NCBI GenBank assembly: GCA_002470605.1
Contig: DKND01000041.1
Span: 1 to 5,194 of the forward strand
Direction: 5' to 3'
DNA: 5,194 bases
Origin: Opitutia bacterium UBA7397
GTDB taxonomy: Bacteria; Verrucomicrobiota; Verrucomicrobiia; Opitutales; UBA953
How positions within the stretch are numbered: position 1 is the first letter of the stretch; every line of letters begins with the position of its first letter. The position numbers were made by a program, and so were the translations under genes. The notes below the pieces were generated by a model. The model searched no databases and was not told the DNA's origin. It worked only from the letters and a program-made list of their open reading frames with translations. Shown here piece by piece: positions 1-5,194 of the stretch.

Positions 1-517
1 CCTCAGGTAATTCGAACGTTCCGGAATTCTCGACGGGGTTCTGCGTCGCGATCACCAGGAAAGGCGTCGGCAATTTCATGCTCTGGCCTCCAATCGTCAC
101 CTTCCGCTCCTGCATCGCTTCCAACATCGCTCCCTGGACCTTGGGCGCAGCCCGGTTGATTTCATCGGCCAAGAGCAAGTTGGTGAAAACTGGCCCCTTA
201 TGAATTCGAAAATCGCCCGTTTTCTGGTCGATGACCTCCGAGCCAATGATGTCGGACGGCAACATGTCGACCGTGAATTGGATTCGTTTGAAATCGAGGT
301 TGATTGCCTTGGCGACGGTGTTGACGAGCAAGGTCTTCGCGAGTCCAGGCATGCCTTGGAGCAGCAGATGCCCTCCCGTAAGCATGGCAATCATGACGCG
401 TTCGACGACGACGTCTTGGCCGACGACTACTTTGGCCACGCGCTCGCGCACGGCGCCCACAAATTCTTGGGCGGACTTGGTCGCGGCTGGAGGAACCGGA
501 TGGGAATGAGATGACAT
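1..517 (-). CDS. moxR: MoxR-family AAA+ ATPase, N-terminal 172 residues (3' end outside the window)
   Basis: The visible part is the N-terminal half of a MoxR-type AAA+ ATPase. Full-length members are usually about 320-340 residues, so roughly the second half, with sensor 2 and the lid domain, is missing off the left edge. After a short polar leader and a helix ending in VVVGQ (residues 31-34), the Walker A motif GMPGLAKT lies at 55-62. The Walker B motif LLLADEINRA lies at 114-123 with catalytic D118-E119, and the sensor-1 segment ATQNP lies at 157-161. The family-typical F-T-x-D-x-L-P-S-D-I-x-G segment is at 81-92, and GTFELPE follows at the edge. MoxR proteins act in the cytoplasm as ATP-driven chaperones or remodellers, usually with VWA-domain partners. 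The start at 515-517 gives a normal N-terminus for the family but has no Shine-Dalgarno sequence in front. The gene follows the large envelope gene after 30 bases and is probably cotranscribed. The family call is very secure; its specific partner is unknown. Confidence 0.96.
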   Translation of the reverse strand, partial: MSSHSHPVPPAATKSAQEFVGAVRERVAKVVVGQDVVVERVMIAMLTGGHLLLQGMPGLAKTLLVNTVAKAINLDFKRIQFTVDMLPSDIIGSEVIDQKTGDFRIHKGPVFTNLLLADEINRAAPKVQGAMLEAMQERKVTIGGQSMKLPTPFLVIATQNPVENSGTFELPE

Positions 518-547
518 AGGAATAGGTGTTAGATTAATATTTTAAAA
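518..547 (-). other. AT-rich 30-base gap between the large envelope gene and moxR
   Basis: This is the whole spacer between the stop of the large gene (548-550) and the moxR start codon. Positions 533-550 are A/T only, and 539-548 form a perfect 10-base palindrome (ATTTTAAAAT) overlapping the stop codon. No GGAG-like ribosome binding site is present within 15 bases of the moxR start. The AT run may keep the initiation region unstructured or serve as part of an internal promoter. It lacks a GC stem and so does not look like an intrinsic terminator. Confidence 0.5.
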
Positions 548-3500
548 TTAGCGGATCACGCGGAGCCATTTGTCGACGACGCGCCGGAGTTCGGCTTCGG
601 ATAGCGATTGGCCCGAGCCGCCAAAGCAGACTTGCTGTAGCCGTTCCACTTCGGACGTCAGTTCGGATTGCTGGGCCGCATTCAAGCGGACGAGCGGACT
701 CGCACCCAGGCGGCGCAATAAGGCCACCACGGCGAAGGCATCCACTTCCGTCGGCATCTTAAAGACATCACGCGCCCGAGGGGCCGGAATTTCCGCGGTG
801 CGACGCGCGCGTAAGAGCAGAAAAAGCAATCCTCCCAACCCGACCACAATTACTCCCCCCACGCCCAACCACCATATCGGACGAAGGCCGGGCGCCAGAA
901 GGACCGCCCCCGGCACCGCTGCCACGCGATCAACGCGAACAGATAGCCCAGGCAACGGAACCAGATCAAGGTCCTTGTAGGTCTGCGGTTGCACCAAGAA
1001 ATCTTTCGATTTGGCGGCCGGTAAAGATATATCAGCCGGCCGGTCTGCCGCCCGGATTGGGTCACCATTCAAGGCCAGCGTCCATAAGCGCTCCGAACGC
1101 GGCGCTACAGCTTCGCCCCAGGTGTTCAGTTCTTTCAACTGCAAGCCCTCGTGCGGGCTGATCTGACGAATCTCTACGCCTTGCTTGAACGCAGCCAAAT
1201 CAAGGAGATCATCCAGCTCGGGTACGAGCCCGTTCGCGGTCGCTTTGATTTCTAAAGTTAATCCGCCATTAATAGGAAACTGACGGGTATCGAAGGTCTC
1301 GGTGATCTCCACCTTGGTCGCCGGACGTGCGGGCATCGGCGTCGCCACCATTTTGATCAAGGTTTCCGCCGATGTCGCAGGGATCGTAACCGGGCCGCTG
1401 AGGTCGATGAACTTCAATTCCAATTGGACTGGTGGGACCTTATCCACGCTCGCGTCCTTGGCTCGCACTAACGCGTAGGCCAAGACGGTCTCTTCCCAGC
1501 CGATGCGGGCCGTCGGTCGGGCTTTTACTTCCGGAGTCGAAAAAATAATCGTTTTGACATCGAAGAACGGCGTCAAGGTCTCCGTGAGGCTTTGCTCGAA
1601 CTCATCACGCGGGCCTTGGGTTTCCCGCACCTTCTTGTTGATGGTAGCCCGGCGCTTACCCTTGGCCGCGATCACCGCGGGGTCATTACTGAGGTATTGG
1701 CCAAAGCGCGCCACCCGTCCCATCGCCTCAGTGTGTACGACGCTGATGACGATTCCGAATTCTTGCCCGATACCGATGGTATTCGGCCCGTCGATCCGGG
1801 TCTGCAATCTGATCTCACTCAAGAGCTCATCAAAATACGCGGCCTTCTTCTGTAAACCCATCGTGAAAGGATCGTCCTTCGTGACGACCAAGGTGCTAGC
1901 TAGGTAACGATACTTCAGATCCTCATGCAACGGATAGTTCTCATCGGTGAGCCGCGCGTTCAAGGTCTTGGCGAGTAAGTTCATATGCGCCGAGGCGGCC
2001 TTCCCGGGCAAGGCCAGGATGCTGGCACGGATCTTTGCCAAGCCGGCACGATTGATCGTCTTGTTGAGATTGACCTGGCCGCTTGGTCCGAGACCCAGCA
2101 AGCACTGGAACCAGGTGATGTAAACCTCGATGGTGTATTCCGAGGGACTGAGTTTGAGCATTTCGCGGCCGTATGCTTCGGCGGCCCGCTGGAAATAATC
2201 CTGAGCGAGGAGGTTCTTTTCCTTATAGGTGACCACGCGCTTCTGCGGGTCCGTAGCAACGAGTTCCTGCATCGACTCGAAATCCCCCCACTCCGTCAGC
2301 AGCACTCCCGCTAAAGTAAGCGCCCGCGAAGCCTCGGTCTTACCGACCATCCAACTATCAATCATCCGCAGGTTAGTCGCATACCCTTCACGCACCATCT
2401 CGTAAGTTTCGAACTCCGTGCGACGGGTCAGGCTCGTACGTTGCACATCCATCTTGCGCCAACGGTCCGCCAGATTGGAATGCATCCGGTTGACCAGCAG
2501 GAAGAAGACTTCTTCATCGAGTTGCGGGATGGGTCCGAACACTTTTTCGATGTGCGTATCACGATACGCTTCGGCATTGCTGTAAGTGACATCGAAAGCG
2601 TTGACGACTTTGGCGTAATCCCGCGGAGCGATCTTCGCCTCGCGGAAGAGCGCCATCATGCGCGCCAAGCTATCGATATTGCGCTCCATCATGATGGGGG
2701 TGATCGGGATGCGCGCATCTTCGGGCAGGCCGAACTTCTTGCGCATTTCCTCCGGTAATTGCGGGTTATGAGCCTGAGCCCACGAAGCGAGGAAATCTTC
2801 GGCCAACGCCACTCCCGTCTGCGGATGACGTTTGCTGAGATCGATGATACGGTCGGCCGCAATTTCGAAGTTCGCGCTCGCCAAAATCGCCTTCGCTAAA
2901 CTCGCATCAAAACGGTCGCGCAAATCAGGCGGCAAAGAATCGAGCCACTTGCCGGTCGGCACGGCATCCAAGAGGTCCTCGGCGTCAATCGCCCGGACCG
3001 AACGCGAACGGGCCCGGACATTGTTACCCTTCATCGTGAAAGTATTCTCAGCTTCGCTCATCCAATATTCGGCCATCAACTGAACCAATTGGCTCCACGG
3101 CGAGGTCTTGAGGTCGGTCTGCGCGGCGATCAGGTTCGCCAAAGTTAGCTGCGCTCGGAGATTTTCGGTGCGTTGCGCGACTTCGCCGTGCGCGTCATTC
3201 TGAATCTTGCGTTCGATGCCGCTGACGAGCCGGACGGCGCTGTCCGGATTATCCTTCAGGAGCGCCGCAAAGGCCGGGGCGATTGTGCCCGGCGCGACCT
3301 GCATCATCACGCGAGCCATCGCATTGCCGGCCTTGGTCTTCTCCCAATCATTCACCTTGCCCTGGCTCAAAACCCGCAGGCCTTCGTCCCAGACCTTCTG
3401 GACCTGCTCACGCTGCACCGATTCGTTCGCCTGTTCGGCAGCGAGAAAAGCGGCCACTTCATTGCGTAGTCCTTCATCCTTGATTTCCTCAAGCTTGCTT

Positions 3501-4096
3501 GCTGCCGGCCAATAAGTGCGGGCCAGTTCCCGAAAACCGCCGGCCAACAAGACCCGACCGGTCAGTAAACGCTTAGCCGGATCCGTCCCGCCCAATCGCT
3601 CGGTACCCGCCCGCAAGCGGTCGGCCAGCCAATAGGTCTCATTGGCCGGCACGATCAGGCCTAAGATTTCACCGACCTTCCGCAGCTCGTCATCAGTCAG
3701 TTCGCCGGGCACCGCATCGGCCAAGGCGAGCACGTCTTCGAGCCGGAGATTGCTTTTCTGCCGATCGGCCAGGTCGTTCAATATCTTATCGTAGATTCCG
3801 CGAGCCAGTTCAGGTGGCAGCTTGGCGAACTCCGAACGCACCTTACCCCACTCGCTCAAACGAAAATATGAAATGAACCGCAGGTCGGCGGCGGCGGCCT
3901 GTTCCGCTTTGTTGGCGTGCTCCAACGCGCTGAAGAGATCGTTGTGGTCGCGGGTGAACTTATGGTTCAGCAGTTTCTCGTACTGCTTGAGCTCCTTGGC
4001 GTCCAAAGCTTCGGTGGACGGCGTCTGCGCGCCGGCGAGCATGCCCCAGGCGAGCGCGAGGAAGCTGAGGGACCATCGGGAAAATATTTTTTTCAT
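548..4096 (-). CDS. Giant membrane-anchored periplasmic protein: signal peptide, helical solenoid, beta-rich region, one TM helix, cytoplasmic tail (BatD-like topology)
   Basis: I do not recognise this 1182-residue protein by sequence as a named family. It starts with a classical signal peptide: MKKIFSRW, a hydrophobic stretch to about residue 20, and a likely cleavage after A21-G22-A23. Residues about 30-760 are almost entirely predicted amphipathic helices without Pro/Gly-rich linkers. Some resemble TPR or solenoid hairpins, for example around 590-670 (AQDYFQRAAEAYGREMLKL, then an aromatic helix to 669). Residues about 765-1060 look beta-rich, including LTLEIKATANGLVPEL at 946-961, which recalls the strand-plus-G/N motif of BatD-type domains. 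A single membrane helix lies at about 1073-1095 followed by RARR, placing a helical tail (1110-1182) in the cytoplasm. There are only two cysteines (665 and 1157), neither lipobox-like. Position just before moxR suggests a MoxR-associated envelope scaffold; BatD-like function is inferred from topology and context. A stand-alone surface or assembly protein is the alternative. The reading frame is intact, and the start is supported by the signal peptide. Confidence 0.93.
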   Translation of the reverse strand: MKKIFSRWSLSFLALAWGMLAGAQTPSTEALDAKELKQYEKLLNHKFTRDHNDLFSALEHANKAEQAAAADLRFISYFRLSEWGKVRSEFAKLPPELARGIYDKILNDLADRQKSNLRLEDVLALADAVPGELTDDELRKVGEILGLIVPANETYWLADRLRAGTERLGGTDPAKRLLTGRVLLAGGFRELARTYWPAASKLEEIKDEGLRNEVAAFLAAEQANESVQREQVQKVWDEGLRVLSQGKVNDWEKTKAGNAMARVMMQVAPGTIAPAFAALLKDNPDSAVRLVSGIERKIQNDAHGEVAQRTENLRAQLTLANLIAAQTDLKTSPWSQLVQLMAEYWMSEAENTFTMKGNNVRARSRSVRAIDAEDLLDAVPTGKWLDSLPPDLRDRFDASLAKAILASANFEIAADRIIDLSKRHPQTGVALAEDFLASWAQAHNPQLPEEMRKKFGLPEDARIPITPIMMERNIDSLARMMALFREAKIAPRDYAKVVNAFDVTYSNAEAYRDTHIEKVFGPIPQLDEEVFFLLVNRMHSNLADRWRKMDVQRTSLTRRTEFETYEMVREGYATNLRMIDSWMVGKTEASRALTLAGVLLTEWGDFESMQELVATDPQKRVVTYKEKNLLAQDYFQRAAEAYGREMLKLSPSEYTIEVYITWFQCLLGLGPSGQVNLNKTINRAGLAKIRASILALPGKAASAHMNLLAKTLNARLTDENYPLHEDLKYRYLASTLVVTKDDPFTMGLQKKAAYFDELLSEIRLQTRIDGPNTIGIGQEFGIVISVVHTEAMGRVARFGQYLSNDPAVIAAKGKRRATINKKVRETQGPRDEFEQSLTETLTPFFDVKTIIFSTPEVKARPTARIGWEETVLAYALVRAKDASVDKVPPVQLELKFIDLSGPVTIPATSAETLIKMVATPMPARPATKVEITETFDTRQFPINGGLTLEIKATANGLVPELDDLLDLAAFKQGVEIRQISPHEGLQLKELNTWGEAVAPRSERLWTLALNGDPIRAADRPADISLPAAKSKDFLVQPQTYKDLDLVPLPGLSVRVDRVAAVPGAVLLAPGLRPIWWLGVGGVIVVGLGGLLFLLLRARRTAEIPAPRARDVFKMPTEVDAFAVVALLRRLGASPLVRLNAAQQSELTSEVERLQQVCFGGSGQSLSEAELRRVVDKWLRVIR
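551..769 (-). other. Cytoplasmic helical tail of the large protein (residues 1110-1182)
   Basis: About 73 residues follow the membrane helix and are predicted to form helices. They contain a short A/L-rich helix ending LLRRLGASP, then an L-x-x-V-E-R-L-Q-Q-V-C-F-G-G segment, a loop, and a final helix ending in a K-W-L motif. The pattern of a helix, an FG turn, then an E-L-x-x-x-x-x-x-W-L helix is reminiscent of short tails on BatD and related MoxR-locus membrane proteins. This is pattern resemblance, not a proven homology. It is the only part of the protein that could meet the cytoplasmic MoxR ATPase. Confidence 0.5.
812..880 (-). other. C-terminal transmembrane helix of the large protein (residues about 1073-1095)
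   Basis: This run of about 23 residues begins PIWWLGVGG and ends in LLFLLL, with no charged residue inside. It is followed at once by R-A-R-R and further basic residues. By the positive-inside rule, and with a cleaved signal peptide at the N-terminus, the bulk of the protein is periplasmic and the tail is cytoplasmic. Confidence 0.92.
4028..4096 (-). other. Sec signal peptide of the large protein (residues 1-23)
   Basis: The n-region is MKKIFSRW, the h-region is rich in L, A, F and W through residue 20, and an A-G-A site at 21-23 precedes Q24, fitting signal peptidase I. There is no cysteine, so it is not a lipoprotein. The second to sixth codons are strikingly A/T-rich, with the perfect palindrome AAAATATTTT at 4081-4090. 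Confidence 0.85.
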
Positions 4097-4118
4097 AAGT
4101 TAAATGGGTGAGGACGAT
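4097..4118 (-). other. 22-base gap before the large envelope gene, without a Shine-Dalgarno sequence
   Basis: The spacer between the stop of the repeat protein (4119-4121) and the start of the large gene reads TTTAACTT just before the ATG. No purine-rich ribosome binding site and no hairpin are visible. Its shortness supports cotranscription of the two genes. Confidence 0.6.
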
Positions 4119-4826
4119 TCAGGAGCCGTTGTCGGGGATTTTATCGAAGTTCTGCAGCAAGTCGCGTCCGTCGTTCTTGGGGCCAGCCTTCGGCGCCGGT
4201 ACCGGCACGGTCAGAAGCCCGGCGGCGGCCTTGGCCTTATGGGCTTCGCCGACGCCCTTGCCGACATGCTGCACCTTCAGAGCGGCTTCCAGATTCTTGA
4301 GTTTTTCGCCATCGATCCCGGCGACGCCGTCGACCGGCCGCACCGAAGCGCCGCTGCCGGCCTTGCCGGGTGGCGGTAGCGGCTTCATTCCCGGCGCCGG
4401 CGGTGCGACGGCTTTGGCATCGGGAGGCGGCACGCCTGCCGCATGTCCAGGTCCTTTCACTCCCTCCGCGGCTTCAACCCCTTCGATCTTTTCGACCCCT
4501 TTGGCCTTGGGCGGAGGGATGGCGGCGTTACTGCCCGGCCCAGCCACCGGGGTAGCCGGATGTGCGACCGGCGCTGGCGGCGGGGTCGCATCACCGGCGG
4601 CCTTCACGCCTTTGACGGTCTCGACTCCATCGATTTTTTCCACGCCTTGGGCTTTCGGAGGGGGTACGGCGATACTGCCATTTTCAACCGGTTTCACTTG
4701 GGCGGCGCCCTCTTGCTTGACGCCAGCGACTCCTTCGACTCCCGCAGATGAAGTGGCCGGTGCAGCCATCGAACTCGCCGCGACCAGACTGAGGCCGAGC
4801 AATGCAAGCGGGAAAAAGGTTCTCAT
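4119..4826 (-). CDS. Secreted low-complexity Ala/Pro/Gly/Lys/Val-rich repeat protein, 235 residues, function unknown
   Basis: The protein has a clear signal peptide (MRTFFPLALLGLSLVAAS, cleavage probably near S19-M20-A21/A22) and no other membrane segment, so it should be periplasmic or secreted. The mature part has very biased composition: no Cys, Trp or Tyr, and only one Phe (227). It carries two diverged 21-residue repeats at 55-75 and 104-124, each starting PPPKA and containing GVEKI. It also has hexapeptide-spaced GV motifs at 29-40, 61-78 and 110-127, and extra PPP boxes at 82, 133 and 151. Residues about 165-200 look helical. The C-terminus (DLLQNFDKIPDNGS, 222-235) is less biased and may be a docking segment. 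Such Pro/Ala/Lys-rich proteins often span or bind the cell wall, but no family is recognised. The start overlaps the upstream stop as ATGA, indicating translational coupling. An opposite-strand frame is also open here but lacks any gene-like protein. Confidence 0.85.
   Translation of the reverse strand: MRTFFPLALLGLSLVAASSMAAPATSSAGVEGVAGVKQEGAAQVKPVENGSIAVPPPKAQGVEKIDGVETVKGVKAAGDATPPPAPVAHPATPVAGPGSNAAIPPPKAKGVEKIEGVEAAEGVKGPGHAAGVPPPDAKAVAPPAPGMKPLPPPGKAGSGASVRPVDGVAGIDGEKLKNLEAALKVQHVGKGVGEAHKAKAAAGLLTVPVPAPKAGPKNDGRDLLQNFDKIPDNGS
4455..4517 (-). repeat. Internal 21-residue repeat, copy 2 (residues 104-124 of the repeat protein)
   Basis: It encodes PPPKAK, then GVEKIE, GVEAAE and GVK, lying 49 residues (147 bases) downstream of copy 1 in the gene. 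Of the 19 base differences from copy 1, 15 fall at third codon positions and 14 of those are silent. Confidence 0.85.
4602..4664 (-). repeat. Internal 21-residue repeat, copy 1 (residues 55-75 of the repeat protein)
   Basis: It encodes PPPKAQ, then GVEKID, GVETVK and GVK. The three GV units are spaced six residues apart. It matches copy 2 at 16 of 21 residues but at only 44 of 63 bases. Confidence 0.85.
4823..4826 (-). promoter_or_regulatory. ATGA stop-start overlap coupling the TPR-like gene to the repeat-protein gene
   Basis: On the minus strand the four bases read ATGA: ATG starts the repeat protein and TGA ends the upstream protein. No Shine-Dalgarno sequence precedes this ATG (AACATCGAAACCC), so initiation probably depends on ribosomes terminating at the upstream stop. 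Confidence 0.8.
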
Positions 4827-5194
4827 GGGTTTCGATGTTGGATGGCTTTGTTAAATTCGGTTTCTACCCTTTGCTCGTATTGGGCAAGCGCGCCGGTGTC
4901 TTGGTGTTCGGCCAAGTAACGGAAAATCTGGCGGGTGCGTTCGGCAAAGGGCCGCCATTCGTCCTCCGTCGCCCCGTTGGTCTTGAGCAGAGTGGTCGCG
5001 TAATAATAGGCTTTCCCCAAAGTCTCGCGGATCGCCCGGGTGATGGGCACGTCCTGACCATGAATCTCGGCGGCATTTCGCAGCAACAAGGTAAGGTCTT
5101 CGATGGCGCCAGCGACATCCAGCATCTCGAGCTTCGCCTTGGCCTTCGCCAATCGGATCTGGTGACGCACCAACGGGCGCTCGTTCGCCGGGAG
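4823..5194 (-). CDS. Helical TPR-like protein, C-terminal 123 residues (5' end outside the window)
   Basis: The frame is open to the right edge, so the start is not in the window. The TTG at 5171-5173 is only an internal leucine. The visible residues begin LPANERPLVRHQ and are almost wholly helical. A first amphipathic pair runs through KLEMLDVAGAIEDLTLLLRN, which has the small-residue spacing of a TPR hairpin. A second pair contains RETLGKAYYYATTLL, then a loop with an acidic W (DEW) and a helix ending IFRYLAEHQ. The final 25 residues are polar and charged. The fragment contains no membrane segment; whether a signal peptide exists cannot be seen. TPR-like proteins are common partners in MoxR/Bat loci, so an accessory role in the same envelope system is plausible. 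Family membership is not certain: another helical-repeat protein is equally possible. It ends in an ATGA overlap with the next gene. Confidence 0.85.
   Translation of the reverse strand, partial: LPANERPLVRHQIRLAKAKAKLEMLDVAGAIEDLTLLLRNAAEIHGQDVPITRAIRETLGKAYYYATTLLKTNGATEDEWRPFAERTRQIFRYLAEHQDTGALAQYEQRVETEFNKAIQHRNP

Noticed and set aside
200..514. Plus-strand open frames over the MoxR region
   Set aside because: The minus strand encodes unmistakable Walker A, Walker B and sensor-1 motifs over the same bases; the plus-strand products show no domain.
539..548. Palindrome as a transcription terminator after the large gene
   Set aside because: The stem would be five A/T pairs with no loop and no GC content, far too weak, and moxR follows within 30 bases on the same strand.
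850..1068. A 72-residue minus-strand frame within the large gene, possibly a small nested membrane protein
   Set aside because: It overlaps the large frame entirely, has no start signal, and the large frame is intact and carries the real membrane helix here.
4028..4096. Lipoprotein signal for the large protein
   Set aside because: There is no cysteine near the cleavage site; LAGAQ fits signal peptidase I instead.
4455..4664. CRISPR-like or mobile-element repeats
   Set aside because: There are only two diverged copies, in phase with the reading frame and conserved as peptide instead of DNA. No inverted ends or transposase are present.
4108..4854. A 248-residue open frame on the plus strand lying across the whole repeat-protein gene
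   Set aside because: It is the antisense shadow of a GC- and Pro-rich gene. Its product is Pro/Ala/Ser/Gly-rich without a start context, signal or domain, whereas the minus strand shows a signal peptide, silent-site divergence between repeats and ATGA coupling.
5171..5173. TTG as the start codon of the rightmost gene
   Set aside because: The frame stays open upstream to the window edge and continues the same helical character, so the gene most likely begins outside the window.

Overview
The window holds four consecutive genes, all on the minus strand and packed as a single apparent operon. Reading in the direction of transcription (right to left) they are: the C-terminal part of an all-helical, TPR-like protein (4823-5194, start outside the window); a 235-residue secreted, low-complexity Ala/Pro/Gly/Lys/Val-rich protein with internal repeats (4119-4826); a very large 1182-residue protein with a signal peptide, a long helical solenoid-like region, a beta-rich membrane-proximal region, one transmembrane helix and a short cytoplasmic tail (548-4096); and the first 172 residues of a MoxR-family AAA+ ATPase (1-517, end outside the window). 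Junctions are a 4-base ATGA overlap, a 22-base gap and a 30-base gap. No stretch above 300 bases lacks a gene. I see no tRNA, rRNA, CRISPR, IS element, integrase or convincing terminator.

The only product that can be named at family level is the MoxR ATPase, with clear Walker A, Walker B and sensor-1 motifs. MoxR ATPases are typically encoded with DUF58 and von Willebrand A (VWA) proteins and, in Bat-type loci, with membrane-anchored BatD and TPR proteins. They are thought to act as chaperones or remodelling factors for VWA-protein complexes. The large protein has the same overall topology as BatD (signal peptide, beta-rich periplasmic part, one C-terminal membrane helix, short helical cytoplasmic tail), but with about 740 extra helical residues in front. 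The working interpretation is an atypical Bat-like envelope system. The large protein would expose a long periplasmic scaffold and pass its tail through the inner membrane to the MoxR side. The small repeat protein and the TPR-like protein would be accessory envelope factors. The order is unusual, because the envelope genes precede moxR whereas moxR commonly leads such loci.

The organism is a Gram-negative-type bacterium with a moderately GC-rich genome. None of the three visible start codons has a recognisable Shine-Dalgarno sequence. The locus style (a giant unannotated signal-peptide protein beside MoxR) and the codon use suggest the Planctomycetes-Verrucomicrobia-Chlamydiae group, perhaps Verrucomicrobiota. 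That placement is an impression, not something the sequence proves.
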